Origin: SURF-32 sp964648365
GTDB lineage: Bacteria > Planctomycetota > Phycisphaerae > UBA1845
NCBI GenBank assembly: GCA_964648365.1
Contig: CAZYLK010000002.1
Location: 12,614-76,613, forward strand
DNA length: 64,000 bases
Direction of reading: 5' to 3'
Under the pieces are notes generated by a model. It searched no databases. It saw only the letters and a program-made list of their open reading frames with translations, and was not told where the DNA came from. The translations under genes and the position numbers were made by a program. Shown here one piece after another: positions 1 through 9,651 of the stretch (within the stretch, counting starts at the first letter, position 1; each line of letters starts with the position of its first letter).

Positions 1-1097
1 ACCATCGCGTAGGGCGCCGTCACGAAGACCTGCACCGGCTGAAAACCCGCCGCCAGCGTGCCCGTCGCCGACGACCAGGCTGCCGTCTGAACCTGCCCCT
101 GCTCGTCGATTGCGCCGATCATCACCAGTTCCGGCAACAGCACACCCCGCAGATCGGCCGACTCGATCGCGGCGGGCGCCTCCAGAGGCATCGACACCCC
201 TTCGACCCACGCGCCGCCATCGAGCGTCAACGTCCGCAGCGTGCGTCCGTCAGCGGCGCCGCCCGTCACCAGCAGTGCCGCGGCGCCGTGCGTCACGCCC
301 GCCACGAGCACCCGCTCGTCGTCGCCCAGATGCACGCTCGGCAACGATGTCCACCCGTCAGCTGCGCCCTGACTGAGGACGGTTCGCCACTCACCGACCG
401 CCTCCGCGTCGAATCCGGCAACGACGCTGTCGCCGTCCACGATCAGGAAGCACGCATCTGCCACGTCCGCCGTGAAGTCGGCCGGCATCGCCCGGTCCGT
501 GGACCAGTAAAGCCCGTCGTAACGGGCGAGCACGAACTCCGTTTCGTACACCCGTTGCGGTGGCGGCTCGATGCCGGCCTCGCCGTCAGCCACCGGCTCC
601 GCGGGCTGGCGACGGGCGGCCGCCTCGTCGATCTTCTGGGCGACGGTCCGCTTGACCACCGCCCACAGCGCCTCGCCCCGGCCGTCTGACGTCAGGGCGG
701 TGGGCAGCACCTCCGGGTCCGGCAGGTCGACCTCGATCAGGGGCACGACGACGCCCTCGCCCGCCGGAACCTCGACCATCGACTGAACGAAACTGCGATG
801 CGTCCCACTCTGAAAAAAGACGTGAAGGCGATCCTCGCGCGCGGCCGCCAGACGAATCGTGTCGGCCAGGGCGCCCACGGGCAGCCGCCGGAATCGACGG
901 GCGTGCGTCGCGTGCAGGTCCATCACCGCCAGCCGCGTCTCGCCCGAAGCCTCGGCGGTCGGCGGCACGATCTGACAGACCCAGACCGCGTCCGGACCGG
1001 CCGCCATCCAGAAGTTCCCCCCCTGTTCCGCACGGGCGGCCACGGAACAGATCACAAGAACGGCGCATGCACGCGGAAGACTGAACGACAAGATCAA
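1..1097 (-). CDS. Secreted protein of unknown function, 3' end cut by the window edge
   Basis: An open frame runs from a TTG at 1097 off the left edge with no stop, so the C-terminus is missing; 365 codons are visible. The TTG is chosen because GGAG lies about seven bases upstream and the first residues (ILSFSLPRACAVLVICSVAARA) form a convincing signal peptide. The mature part is rich in short beta-strand-like stretches and mentions no catalytic motif; alternating hydrophobic strands with Gly/Asp turns would suit a propeller-like fold, but this is inference. It follows the lipoprotein gene (1163-2101) by about 65 bp on the same strand, so the two are probably co-transcribed. I do not recognise the family. 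Confidence 0.6.
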   Translation of the reverse strand, partial: MILSFSLPRACAVLVICSVAARAEQGGNFWMAAGPDAVWVCQIVPPTAEASGETRLAVMDLHATHARRFRRLPVGALADTIRLAAAREDRLHVFFQSGTHRSFVQSMVEVPAGEGVVVPLIEVDLPDPEVLPTALTSDGRGEALWAVVKRTVAQKIDEAAARRQPAEPVADGEAGIEPPPQRVYETEFVLARYDGLYWSTDRAMPADFTADVADACFLIVDGDSVVAGFDAEAVGEWRTVLSQGAADGWTSLPSVHLGDDERVLVAGVTHGAAALLVTGGAADGRTLRTLTLDGGAWVEGVSMPLEAPAAIESADLRGVLLPELVMIGAIDEQGQVQTAAWSSATGTLAAGFQPVQVFVTAPYAM

Positions 1098-1162
1098 TCC
1101 CTTACTCCGTAGCCGCCGGCCCGCCCGCGCTCGACGGTCGTCCAGCGCCGCGGCCCGCTCGA

Positions 1163-2101
1163 TCACGGCTCATCGATGAAAGCCTGTTCGAACGTGACCC
1201 CTCGGCGGTGCGGCGGGGTGAACTGCGGCCCGTCCGGTCGCACCATCGGCACCGCGCGCCAGTTCGAGATGTCGAACTCCATCCGGGCGCCCCGACCCGG
1301 CCACATCACCTCGATCCGCGTCGCCAGCAGAGGCCCGCCGTCCTCCATAGCCTTGTACTCGCTCAACAGCGAAGCGAACTCGATGCGACCCCAGGCGTCA
1401 CGGAAGACGATATGGGTCACCAGAAACGGCGGCCGCCGCGACAGCCAATACTCCTTGCGGATCACCGACTCACGCTCCGGAGCGATCTCGACGAAGATCA
1501 ACTGCTGATACTCGTCGACGATCCGCTGGACCGGCGCATCGTAAGGGTTTTCCACGTCGAGCGACACCGGGTTGAGCCCGAGCGCCTCGATCAGCTCGAT
1601 TGGATTGATGGGCAGATCGCGGTCCCGTCCGGCGATCATCGCGTCGTGCCGCCGGCACCAGTACGCGTCTCCCTGCGGCTTGCTGTGCATCCAGTAGAAG
1701 GCGTCGTTCGAGCCGATCAGGAACTGCGATCCGGCCAGGTCGTCCTTCAGGTCAAGGCTCAGGTATTGCGGTTGCAGGTAGAACAGGTGCGCCGCCAGGT
1801 TGAAATGGCGGCGGCGTCCCTCCGCATCCGTCACGTATCCCCGAACCCGGCCGCGGGCATTTAACGGCGCCTGCACGCGTTCCACGTTCGCGTTGACCCG
1901 CTCGACCGCCACCTGCCGCGGGACAACTTCCGCTACAGGCTCAACTGCTCCCCGCGGCGGACAACCGGTCGTAGCCAGAAGAAGAAGTGTCGCAATCACA
2001 ATGCACACCGGAGCCCGCCGAACCCGTACCGGAGCCCGTTGCGTAACTGCGGAACCCGCATCGACAGGGCCACGGTCCACGCGGCCGACAATATTGCTCA
2101 T
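1163..2101 (-). CDS. Putative lipoprotein of unknown function
   Basis: The 312-residue product has a late hydrophobic stretch ending in a lipobox-like LATTGC at about residues 42-47, so it is probably lipidated at that Cys and anchored in a membrane. The mature part has alternating strands with hydrophobic residues (FNLAAHLFYLQPQYLSLDL, then FLIGSNDAFYWMHS), which is reminiscent of the LolA/LolB-like beta-sheet fold or DUF4292-type lipoproteins; that assignment is inference. ATG at 2101 is preferred over the in-frame TTG at 2116, but neither has a strong ribosome binding site, and the region before the membrane stretch is unusually long (about 35 residues). It is followed by the secreted protein gene at 1097. 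Confidence 0.65.
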   Translation of the reverse strand: MSNIVGRVDRGPVDAGSAVTQRAPVRVRRAPVCIVIATLLLLATTGCPPRGAVEPVAEVVPRQVAVERVNANVERVQAPLNARGRVRGYVTDAEGRRRHFNLAAHLFYLQPQYLSLDLKDDLAGSQFLIGSNDAFYWMHSKPQGDAYWCRRHDAMIAGRDRDLPINPIELIEALGLNPVSLDVENPYDAPVQRIVDEYQQLIFVEIAPERESVIRKEYWLSRRPPFLVTHIVFRDAWGRIEFASLLSEYKAMEDGGPLLATRIEVMWPGRGARMEFDISNWRAVPMVRPDGPQFTPPHRRGVTFEQAFIDEP

Positions 2102-2210
2102 GCTGAAAGCGCTCAACAGGCGTCGCCATCACCGACATCGGCGAACACGTGACTCGTGCCCGCTCCGAATCGTGTTCTCTGCCGAGCCGCGTGTCAAGCG
2201 GAGCGCGAAA

Positions 2211-4946
2211 CTACGGGTCGTCGCTACCATCGTCGGGCGCCGTTGCGTCGCCACGATAGCGCATCAACTCCTGCTCAACGACGCCGAAGAGCGACTCCTG
2301 CGGAGGAAGGGTCTGCAGAAGTCGTTCCAGCGCGCGGATGGCGAGGTCCGCGTCGCCCGTTTCGTACCAGGCCTGGGCCAGCGTTCGCTGAACGACCGGA
2401 TCAACGCCGACCAGCATCTCGGGCACGCCTGCGTCCGGATTGGGTGACACGCGGGCCACCAGAGCCTCCAGACGGCGCCGCGATTCTGCCGGCGACCGCA
2501 TCTCCGGCACCGGCGCCCAGAGCAACAGCCGCGCGAAGTGAAGCGTGTCAGCCTGCGACCCGCCTGGCAGATCGCTGAGCGACCGCAACAAATCTATCGC
2601 CCGTTGCAGGTGTTCCCTTGCAGACTCCGCATCGCCGCGGAGGTGTGCGACATTGGCAAGCGCATTATGGCAGTATCCAAGAATTCGGCGCCCCGCCAGA
2701 TCCCCGCCACCGGGGTCGGCAAGCCTGTTCGCGACCTGGACGGCCCGCTCTGCGTCCGCCTGGGCACGCTCGAGTTCACCCGACTTCGACCAGCGGTAGG
2801 CCCGGTTGTAGAGGGCGCCGGCGAGGACGTAGTTCGTATCAGCGTCCTGTGGATCAGCCGCGGACAGTTCCTCGAGGATCGCCACTGATTCATCGAGCAG
2901 CCGTGTCGTCCCGGCGGCGGCGTCTTCGACGGCGCTGAACGCCAGCGTGCGCAGGACGCGCGCCAGCCGGCGGCGATCGAATCGGTTTGTCGGATCCAGC
3001 TCGACCAGGCGCCGGGCGAGCGTCAGTCCCTCCAGCGCGTACGACTGGTGCTGCGTCGTGTCGCCATGACGGAACGCCAGATCAGTGAACATCATGTGGA
3101 AGTCGTACAGGTGCCGAAGCGCGACCACGTCGTCCGGATTCGCGTCCAGGACCGGTTGGATCAACAACCGTCCGCGCTGCCAGTACGTAGGGGCCTCGTC
3201 GGAGCGGCCGACATTGCACAGCGCCGCCCCCATCCGGGCATAGCTCCAGCAGAGCTGATCGAGGATTCGGCGGCTGTCCGGAAACTCGGCCGCCAGAACC
3301 TCATCTAACTCAAACGCCTGCACATAGAGCGGGAAGGCGGAATCCCAATCGCCACGGGCCTTGGCGAGGTCGCCGATCTTGACGATCGCCACGGAAACGT
3401 CGGCACGAAGATCGGCGTCATCCGGCGCAGCGGCGGAAAGCGACTTGACGATGTCGAGTTCCTCCCGGCGGTAGCCCTCGGCTTCGTCGATCCTGCCTTC
3501 CTCCACTTCGAGGTTGCCGAGCGCGTGAAGTACTTTCGCATACACTCGCAATGCATCGGAATCGCCCGCGAACCCGTCCGCGAACGCGCGCGCCTGGTGG
3601 ACAAGCTGTGTGAGCACCTCCCGGCGTTCGTCGGCCGTGCCGGATTGCGGCGTGAGCCGGTCAATGGCGTCGCCCAGCAGCACCTGTACCGTCTGCCGCG
3701 CAACCTCCCGTTGACGCTCCGTCTCACGCAGCACGGCGCTGACGACGACCAGCGCCGCGATCAGCGTCGCCAGAGTCACGCCCGACGCCGCGGCCCACAC
3801 GCGGTGCCGCCGCGCAAGGGTGCGCAGCGTGTAGGCGACCGTCGGTGGCCGCGCTGCGATGGCATCATGCCGCAGGAACCGCTCCAGATCGGCGCCGAGT
3901 TCTCCGGCGCTCTGATAGCGCCGCCCGGGTTCGCGGGCCATCGCCTTGGCCGCGATAACACGCAGGTCGGCTGGCAACCGGCCGTCCGGCCGCCTCAATT
4001 CGGGCGTCGGGGCATCCGTGGTGCGCCTCACCAACTCGGCGAAGCTGCGGCCGGACACCTCAAACGCCGGCCGCTCGGCGAGCAGTTCGTACAGAAGCAC
4101 GCCGAGCGCATAGACGTCGCTGCGCGTGTCCACATGCGCCCCGGTGATCTGCTCCGGACTCATGTATCCGAAGGTGCCGATGATCTGGCCTTCCACCGTC
4201 TGCACGGCCTTGTCGGTCAGCGGCGTCGTGATCGCGCGGGCCACGCCAAAGTCGATGACCTTGACCACGGGGCGGCCGTCGCGCTCGGTAACGCGGACAT
4301 TGGAAGGCTTCAGGTCGCGATGGATCACGCCGTTCTGGTGGGCATGTTGCACCGCGCCGCTGACGTCGATCATCAGCCGAATCCGCCCCTCATCGTCCAG
4401 CTTGTGCCCGCGCGCGTATTCGGTGATCGACGGGCCGGGAACGTACTCCATTACGAACCACGGGCGACCGTCGGGCAGGCTACCGGCGTCGTAGATAGAC
4501 GCCACGTTCGGATGGCGCATCCGCGCCAGGGCCTGCCGCTCCAAATCGAACCGGGCCAGCACGGCTTCCGCCTGAACGTCTTCACGAATGACCTTGACCG
4601 CAACCTGCCGGTGAATGGGCGACGACTGTTTGGCAAGGTAGACGCGGGCAAAGATGCTTTCGCCGATGCACGTGATGATGGTGTAGGGCCCGACCTGATC
4701 CAGCGCCGCCTCGATCCGAGGTGCATCCAGGGCAGAGAGCGCCACGCCGCGAACCAGAAGGCCGAAGCCGTTGTCATCGATCGGACCGTTGTCGCGCTCG
4801 GCGGCGCGCAGCAGCCGCATCGCCTCGTCGAACAGCGCGCGCTCGCCATCGACTGCGGCCCGCAGGAACGCCTCCCGCGCGGACGGAGGCTGCTGCAGCG
4901 CGGCTTCGACCAGGTCCACCAGCCGAGTGTATTCATCCGCCGTCAT
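2211..4946 (-). CDS. Ser/Thr protein kinase with membrane segment and TPR region
   Basis: The 911-residue protein has a kinase domain at about residues 85-355: catalytic Lys in VAVKVI (about 118), HRDLKPSNV (about 209-217), DFG (232-234) and a YMSPEQ activation-segment end (about 261-266). One hydrophobic segment at about residues 385-408 should place the kinase in the cytoplasm and the C-terminal half, rich in TPR-like helical pairs, outside; this is the usual PknB-type layout in planctomycetes. The glycine loop is degraded (GESIFARV rather than GxGxxGxV), though Lys, HRD and DFG are intact, so activity is plausible. Its ATG lies inside the 3' end of the sigma factor gene (14-bp overlap), implying translational coupling and a shared signalling role. 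Confidence 0.92.
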   Translation of the reverse strand: MTADEYTRLVDLVEAALQQPPSAREAFLRAAVDGERALFDEAMRLLRAAERDNGPIDDNGFGLLVRGVALSALDAPRIEAALDQVGPYTIITCIGESIFARVYLAKQSSPIHRQVAVKVIREDVQAEAVLARFDLERQALARMRHPNVASIYDAGSLPDGRPWFVMEYVPGPSITEYARGHKLDDEGRIRLMIDVSGAVQHAHQNGVIHRDLKPSNVRVTERDGRPVVKVIDFGVARAITTPLTDKAVQTVEGQIIGTFGYMSPEQITGAHVDTRSDVYALGVLLYELLAERPAFEVSGRSFAELVRRTTDAPTPELRRPDGRLPADLRVIAAKAMAREPGRRYQSAGELGADLERFLRHDAIAARPPTVAYTLRTLARRHRVWAAASGVTLATLIAALVVVSAVLRETERQREVARQTVQVLLGDAIDRLTPQSGTADERREVLTQLVHQARAFADGFAGDSDALRVYAKVLHALGNLEVEEGRIDEAEGYRREELDIVKSLSAAAPDDADLRADVSVAIVKIGDLAKARGDWDSAFPLYVQAFELDEVLAAEFPDSRRILDQLCWSYARMGAALCNVGRSDEAPTYWQRGRLLIQPVLDANPDDVVALRHLYDFHMMFTDLAFRHGDTTQHQSYALEGLTLARRLVELDPTNRFDRRRLARVLRTLAFSAVEDAAAGTTRLLDESVAILEELSAADPQDADTNYVLAGALYNRAYRWSKSGELERAQADAERAVQVANRLADPGGGDLAGRRILGYCHNALANVAHLRGDAESAREHLQRAIDLLRSLSDLPGGSQADTLHFARLLLWAPVPEMRSPAESRRRLEALVARVSPNPDAGVPEMLVGVDPVVQRTLAQAWYETGDADLAIRALERLLQTLPPQESLFGVVEQELMRYRGDATAPDDGSDDP

Positions 4947-5490
4947 GCCGTTCGCCGTCCGACAAGCGCGCGTTCAGCCACGTCCTGGCTTTGCCCCAGT
5001 CCGCTCGCACGGTGCGGTCGCTGACGCCCAGAACCTCCGCGATCTCGACCTCGGACATGCCGGCGAAGTAGCGCATCTCAACGACCTGCGCATGACGGGG
5101 ATTGAGTCTTCCCAGTTCCTCCAAGGCCTCGTGCAGCGCCAGGATCTCCAGGTCCGGGCCGCGGACACCCGGGTCCGCGTCGTCACACGACACGCGCTGC
5201 AGGCCGCCGCCCCGCTTCTGCCTGCGCCGGCCACGAGCGTGGTCCACCAGCACGCGCCGCACACACCCCGCGGCGCACGCCAGGAAATGCGCCCGGTCAT
5301 TCCAGGTAAGCGTCTTTCCGCCGCACAAGCGGAGAAAAACCTCATGCACCACGGCCGTGGGCTGAAGCGTGTGACCGGGAGCCTCCATGCCCATCTGCAC
5401 GGCGCAAATGTGCCGTAACTCGTTGTACAGCAGCGAGGTAAACTCATCCTGGCCCGAGCGGGCCGCTGGCTGTGATTCGGCCGGAACCAT
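4933..5490 (-). CDS. ECF-type RNA polymerase sigma factor
   Basis: The 185-residue product matches the planctomycete ECF sigma family: an N-terminal region-2-like helix set (EFTSLLYNELRHIC) and a C-terminal sigma-4 helix-turn-helix (MSEVEIAEVLGVSDRTVRAD). The start is set at ATG 5490 because the frame upstream of it is basic, Pro-rich and overlaps the promoter of the divergent gene at 5709; no strong ribosome binding site is visible. It overlaps the downstream kinase gene by 14 bp. Sigma factor/kinase pairs of this kind are known in Planctomycetes, where the kinase is thought to control sigma activity; that is inferred here from order only. Confidence 0.88.
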   Translation of the reverse strand: MVPAESQPAARSGQDEFTSLLYNELRHICAVQMGMEAPGHTLQPTAVVHEVFLRLCGGKTLTWNDRAHFLACAAGCVRRVLVDHARGRRRQKRGGGLQRVSCDDADPGVRGPDLEILALHEALEELGRLNPRHAQVVEMRYFAGMSEVEIAEVLGVSDRTVRADWGKARTWLNARLSDGERHDGG

Positions 5491-5708
5491 CGGCCACGAT
5501 TCTACCGTAATTCCACTTCCGCTCCGAGCTGGGTTTGTCGCTTTCTTGTGGGAAGGTGGGGTTCGCGGCGCTGGGCGTAATGAGCCGGCGCAACAGTGGG
5601 GTTTAACCCCCTGAAGCCGCGACCCACTAATCAGTTTGATGCCACGAATCCTGACCAAGCCGATCAGTTCCCTCTGCTTTTGAGGTCGCCTTAGTGGAGT
5701 CCAAACAC

Positions 5709-7220
5709 ATGAACCGCGCCATGAATCTCGCCGCGTTGACGGCAATCGTAGCAATATCCATCCACAACGGTGTTGGCGGTGCGACCTCGCCGGAGACGCT
5801 GGAGGACTCAACACGCATCGACTGCGTACCGGGAGTCCGAGATCGCGATCAGCCCGGCACCTGCGTCAAGGCATCGACGCAGCCGGAATTGGGCCGACTC
5901 TATCCGCTCAGCGAACTCTTCTTCATCGCGCCGGACGGACGCGTCGGCTTCGGCACGGCCGATCCGACCGGGGAGTATCACCTGCGTCGCGAGGCGGGCG
6001 ACGCCCGATTGCGGTTGGAGTCGCTTGCTGGACTCGCCTCGCTCAGCTTGCTCTCGAACGGCGACGGTCCGGCATCGATCTGGTCCCCCTCCGGGAGTAA
6101 TGACATGCGATTTTCAGTCGGCGGAGTAGACCGGATGGCCCTCACGGAGAGTGGATTCGTCGGTATCCGAACGACCGCGCCGAACGAAGAGCTGACGGTT
6201 AACGGCGAGGTCGCCGCACGCGGGATTCAACCCCTGAACATGGCGCCCGGCTCGAACACCTTCGATCTGAGTGCGGCAACGGCCAGCCAGGTCTGGCTTC
6301 GCGCTAGAACTGGCGGATCAAACCCGGTCGGACAGGCCGGGTTCGACCTCTCGTGGCGCGAGAACCATCACTACCTGATGACGAACGTGGAAGGCGTGTT
6401 CAGCCTCCGGTACACCAACGAAACGACAAACCGACCGAACTTCGACGCCGCGACGGAATTGCTCAGCATAGATGGCGGCGGCATGGTGGTCGTTCCCGGA
6501 TCACTTCGGACAGCCCACCTCAACGTCACACGCAAGGGCGGCGTGCTCGCTCTTCAGAGTCCTGCGGGGGAAGGGGGACCCGTCCCGACCATCCACTTCC
6601 GCAACCCCGACACGGGCAGAGACTGGGTGCTTCGCCACGAGGAGGGATCCTTCCACATCCAGGATGAGGGCGGCCCCGGCAGCGAAATTCTGACGATCCG
6701 CAGTCTCGGCGGACGAGTCGGCGTCGGCACAACCGACCCGCAGGCCCGGCTTCACGTTGAGGGAACCACCCGCACAGGGACGCTTGAAATCACAGGCGGG
6801 GGCGATATTGCCGAGCCGTTCCACGTCGACCATGATGGCGACATCGTCCCCGGCATGGTGGTTTGTATCGACGCGAGGTCGCCCGGTGGCCTGCGACTTT
6901 CAGCTTCCGCCTACGACCGCACCGTCGCCGGAGTCATCAGCGGGGCGGGCGGCGTCCGACCCGGCCTCACGCTTCGTCAAACGGGTACGGCAGCCGACGG
7001 CGAGCATCCGGTCGCGCTTTCCGGTCGAGTGTGGTGCAAGGTAGACGCGGACACCGGCGGGCCGATAGAACCAGGCGATCTTCTGACGACTTCGGCCACG
7101 CCTGGACACGCAATGCGGGTCGCTGACCATGCGCGCGCCCAGGGCGCCATCCTTGGCAAGGCCATGACCGCACTGTCCTCCGGACGCGGCCAGGTACTGA
7201 TTTTGGTCACGCTGCAGTAG
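5709..7220 (+). CDS. Secreted tail-fibre-like protein
   Basis: The 503-residue protein opens with a signal peptide (MNRAMNLAALTAIVAI, cleavage near GVGGA). The body has repeated GRVGFGTADPTGEYHLR and GRVGVGTTDPQARLHVEG segments, the GxGTxxPxxxLHVxG signature of trimeric tail-fibre and hyaluronidase-like shafts. The C-terminal 140 residues (from about IAEPFHVDHDGDIVPG) resemble the region often following such shafts, which in some families is an intramolecular chaperone or autoproteolytic domain; no catalytic pair was identified. ATG 5709 is chosen because GGAG stands nine bases upstream; GTG 5694 is in frame but less likely. It is divergent from the sigma gene across a 218-bp promoter region. 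Confidence 0.75.
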   Translation: MNRAMNLAALTAIVAISIHNGVGGATSPETLEDSTRIDCVPGVRDRDQPGTCVKASTQPELGRLYPLSELFFIAPDGRVGFGTADPTGEYHLRREAGDARLRLESLAGLASLSLLSNGDGPASIWSPSGSNDMRFSVGGVDRMALTESGFVGIRTTAPNEELTVNGEVAARGIQPLNMAPGSNTFDLSAATASQVWLRARTGGSNPVGQAGFDLSWRENHHYLMTNVEGVFSLRYTNETTNRPNFDAATELLSIDGGGMVVVPGSLRTAHLNVTRKGGVLALQSPAGEGGPVPTIHFRNPDTGRDWVLRHEEGSFHIQDEGGPGSEILTIRSLGGRVGVGTTDPQARLHVEGTTRTGTLEITGGGDIAEPFHVDHDGDIVPGMVVCIDARSPGGLRLSASAYDRTVAGVISGAGGVRPGLTLRQTGTAADGEHPVALSGRVWCKVDADTGGPIEPGDLLTTSATPGHAMRVADHARAQGAILGKAMTALSSGRGQVLILVTLQ

Positions 7221-7255
7221 CCGACCCAGCGGACAACACAGCCCGGGAGTTTAAC

Positions 7256-9268
7256 GTGAAAAGCCGCATTCTCGTAGTGATGCTCGTAGGAATTGCCTGG
7301 GCGTCATACCTGCAAGCACAGGGCCCTTTTGAAGACCTTACTGCCGACTGGATGGGCACCGTGCGATCCGGACGCGTGGCCGGGCAGCCCAGCGTGATGT
7401 TTGACCGCGAAGCGCGCAAGTATCGCATGTGGTACTTCGGCGGAATCGAAAACGCCTGCAACGTTTGGACTCCGCCGGGACTCCATACCACCGATCGCAT
7501 TTACTACACAGAGTGCGACGCGGCGCCGAATGATGCCCCTCTGAACAACTGGACCTTCCCTTGCCAAGTCATCGTGCCCCGTGGCGGGGCCGACGGGTTC
7601 GATGCCGCTGACGATCATCTGATTGGATCCCCGAGCGTCATCCGGTATCAGGACCGGTTTTACATGTACTACGAGGCGTACGGAAAATGGGTTACGCTCA
7701 TTACCAGCTTCTACAGCGCCGATCGGAGCGACACCTGGGTAACAGCCCTGTATCCACACCTGACCAGGCATTGGCTTACAGACGAGCACGGAGCCGAATC
7801 ATACGTCCTAGACCCAGTATACAACAGCGGGATCGGATTAGGCATCGCACTCGCGTTCAAGAAGCATGGCACGCATCCGATCTACGCGGGGGAGGCGACC
7901 TTTGTGGACGGCAAGGCAGACCGATACTTATCCTGCAGCCCGGTGACCGAGCGCGTGGATGAACACGGAACGACGTTTCGGCCGATGTACGACGGACTGC
8001 CGATTTTCTGGTTGTTCGATACGGCCGGTGCCGGTCGGAAGCCCCTCTATGCCTGCCACGATGCTCCGCGGCGAGACAGCTTGGCGTCAAATGAGCCGGG
8101 CTGTATGGGGCATCGTCAGGACGAGGAGAATGGCTGCAGTACACACCTGCTGGGTTACGCTATCGCGAGTCTGGACGCGCCGGACATGCAACATGCCAAT
8201 CAGAACGCAATCTGCATGGCCGTCTGGGACGCGAGGCAGGGTGGCGAACAAGACTGGGTCCGCCTGCACGGCGACGATTGGGGCGGGTCGGTGGCAACGC
8301 TGTCCGAGGTATTTACCAACCAGTGGCCGCACTCATGCCGCAGCGATGACGGCAACCTGCCGTGCGGCGCCGAGTCGGCAGTCCGCTTCGATCTTCATCG
8401 AGCCTATGGCGCCGGTTACCCGAATGCGATCGTTCGTGAAGGACATCTCGAACTGAGCTTCGCAGACATCACGCAGGACGGCAAGGAGGGTTGCGAGTGC
8501 TACAATGTCCCGCACACCAGCGCAGTACGCATCCCGCTGGATCGCATCGCTGACGCTGCGGCTTACAGCGCAGCGGAGCGCAAACGCTACGATGGTAATA
8601 TCTATCCTGGAGGTCAGACTGAGATTCGCTGGAGCCCGCGGTTCGCACGCTACTTTGTTTATAAGACATGGATCGATCGCACGCAGTGTGGTGATCCTGC
8701 GCCGATCTGTGGCGATGAGTGTTGTCCTGCAAACGACGGGTATCGCGAGTCGACGACGCTGAAGTGGTCTGTTCAGAATCCGCCGTGGGACAACCCTTCC
8801 CGGTGGTACTCCCCTGTTCAGGAGCTGAGTACCTTATTTCCTACGAATATCGACAACGGCACGTCCGGACGGTATGCCGCGCTTGCCGGCGGTTCGATTG
8901 CGGCGAGTGAGCTCGGCCACACACTGGACTACGAAGACTACACCGTCTTTCACATCTTCTACGCCGCCGGCGTTACTGGACCAGGCTGGAACGGTAGCGC
9001 GCTCGGTGCTGATACCGATCACATCATGGTTGTTGGATATCCGCAAGATGCTCCCGATGTGCCGGATATCTGGGTGGATTTTATCTACCGTGGCGAAGAG
9101 CGGGGCACACAGGATCTGCCGTTCAACACACTGGCCGAAGGCACCGCGGCCGTCCGCGTGGGCGGGGTCCTGGCGATCAAGGCGGGGAGTACTACCGAAG
9201 TCGGCGCCGTTCGCAAAGCAATGAAGATCGTCGCGAGTGGCGGGCTTGTGAGGATCGGCGCACCATGA
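7256..9268 (+). CDS. Large secreted protein, likely propeller-fold glycosidase-like
   Basis: The 670-residue protein starts at GTG 7256 with GGGAG six bases upstream, followed by a signal peptide (MKSRILVVMLVGIAWASYLQA). Repeated strands such as YRMWYFGG, RFYMYYEAYGKW and a DDHLIGSPSVIRY segment resemble the five-bladed propeller seen in GH43/GH32-type proteins; the catalytic acid triad was not located, so the function is inferred only at fold level. The last 70 residues, from IWVDFIYRGEERGT to GGLVRIG, match a C-terminal half beta-helix module common in planctomycete secreted proteins. The TGA at 9266-9268 is followed in the same frame by 12 codons and then a dockerin-like segment. Confidence 0.72.
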   Translation: MKSRILVVMLVGIAWASYLQAQGPFEDLTADWMGTVRSGRVAGQPSVMFDREARKYRMWYFGGIENACNVWTPPGLHTTDRIYYTECDAAPNDAPLNNWTFPCQVIVPRGGADGFDAADDHLIGSPSVIRYQDRFYMYYEAYGKWVTLITSFYSADRSDTWVTALYPHLTRHWLTDEHGAESYVLDPVYNSGIGLGIALAFKKHGTHPIYAGEATFVDGKADRYLSCSPVTERVDEHGTTFRPMYDGLPIFWLFDTAGAGRKPLYACHDAPRRDSLASNEPGCMGHRQDEENGCSTHLLGYAIASLDAPDMQHANQNAICMAVWDARQGGEQDWVRLHGDDWGGSVATLSEVFTNQWPHSCRSDDGNLPCGAESAVRFDLHRAYGAGYPNAIVREGHLELSFADITQDGKEGCECYNVPHTSAVRIPLDRIADAAAYSAAERKRYDGNIYPGGQTEIRWSPRFARYFVYKTWIDRTQCGDPAPICGDECCPANDGYRESTTLKWSVQNPPWDNPSRWYSPVQELSTLFPTNIDNGTSGRYAALAGGSIAASELGHTLDYEDYTVFHIFYAAGVTGPGWNGSALGADTDHIMVVGYPQDAPDVPDIWVDFIYRGEERGTQDLPFNTLAEGTAAVRVGGVLAIKAGSTTEVGAVRKAMKIVASGGLVRIGAP

Positions 9269-9304
9269 TCGCTTCCGAGTCGGGGGGGGGGCGCTCGAGG
9301 AGCG

Positions 9305-9505
9305 GTGGAATCTACGGCCACCGAGGAGCAGCCAGTGGCAGGAATCCGGTCCGACGACTATGACGTTTTCCAGCGATGCCTGGCCGGCCCGGAAACCCCG
9401 CCCTCCGGCAACTGCCCACAAGGCGTCAACGCCGACCTCGACGACGACAACGACGTGGACCTGGCGGACTTCCGCGTCTTCCAACTGAGCTTCACGGGGC
9501 CATAG
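9305..9505 (+). pseudogene. Stranded dockerin-like C-terminal module
   Basis: This 66-codon segment ends in NADLDDDNDVDLADFRVFQ followed by LSFTGP, a typical planctomycete type I dockerin/EF-hand-like tail that normally ends a larger secreted protein. It has no signal peptide. It is in the same frame as the gene 7256-9268; only the TGA at 9266-9268 and 12 codons, including a run of ten G (9282-9291), separate them. It could be the lost C-terminus of that gene, a decayed relic of another gene, or the product of an assembly error at the G-run. A GAGGAG just before GTG 9305 would allow independent translation, which seems unlikely. Confidence 0.5.
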
Positions 9506-9651
9506 CCCGCGCCCGGCGCTGCGTTCGGGCGGCCGCTTCTTTGCAGCGAACCGCACGCCTCACATAAGCCTTGCTCACTCTGCCCCGAATCGGGTAGAAT
9601 CCTCAGCCGGCCGGCGTCCGCTCACGGCGGCGCGTCGGCCGGGGCCGCGGC

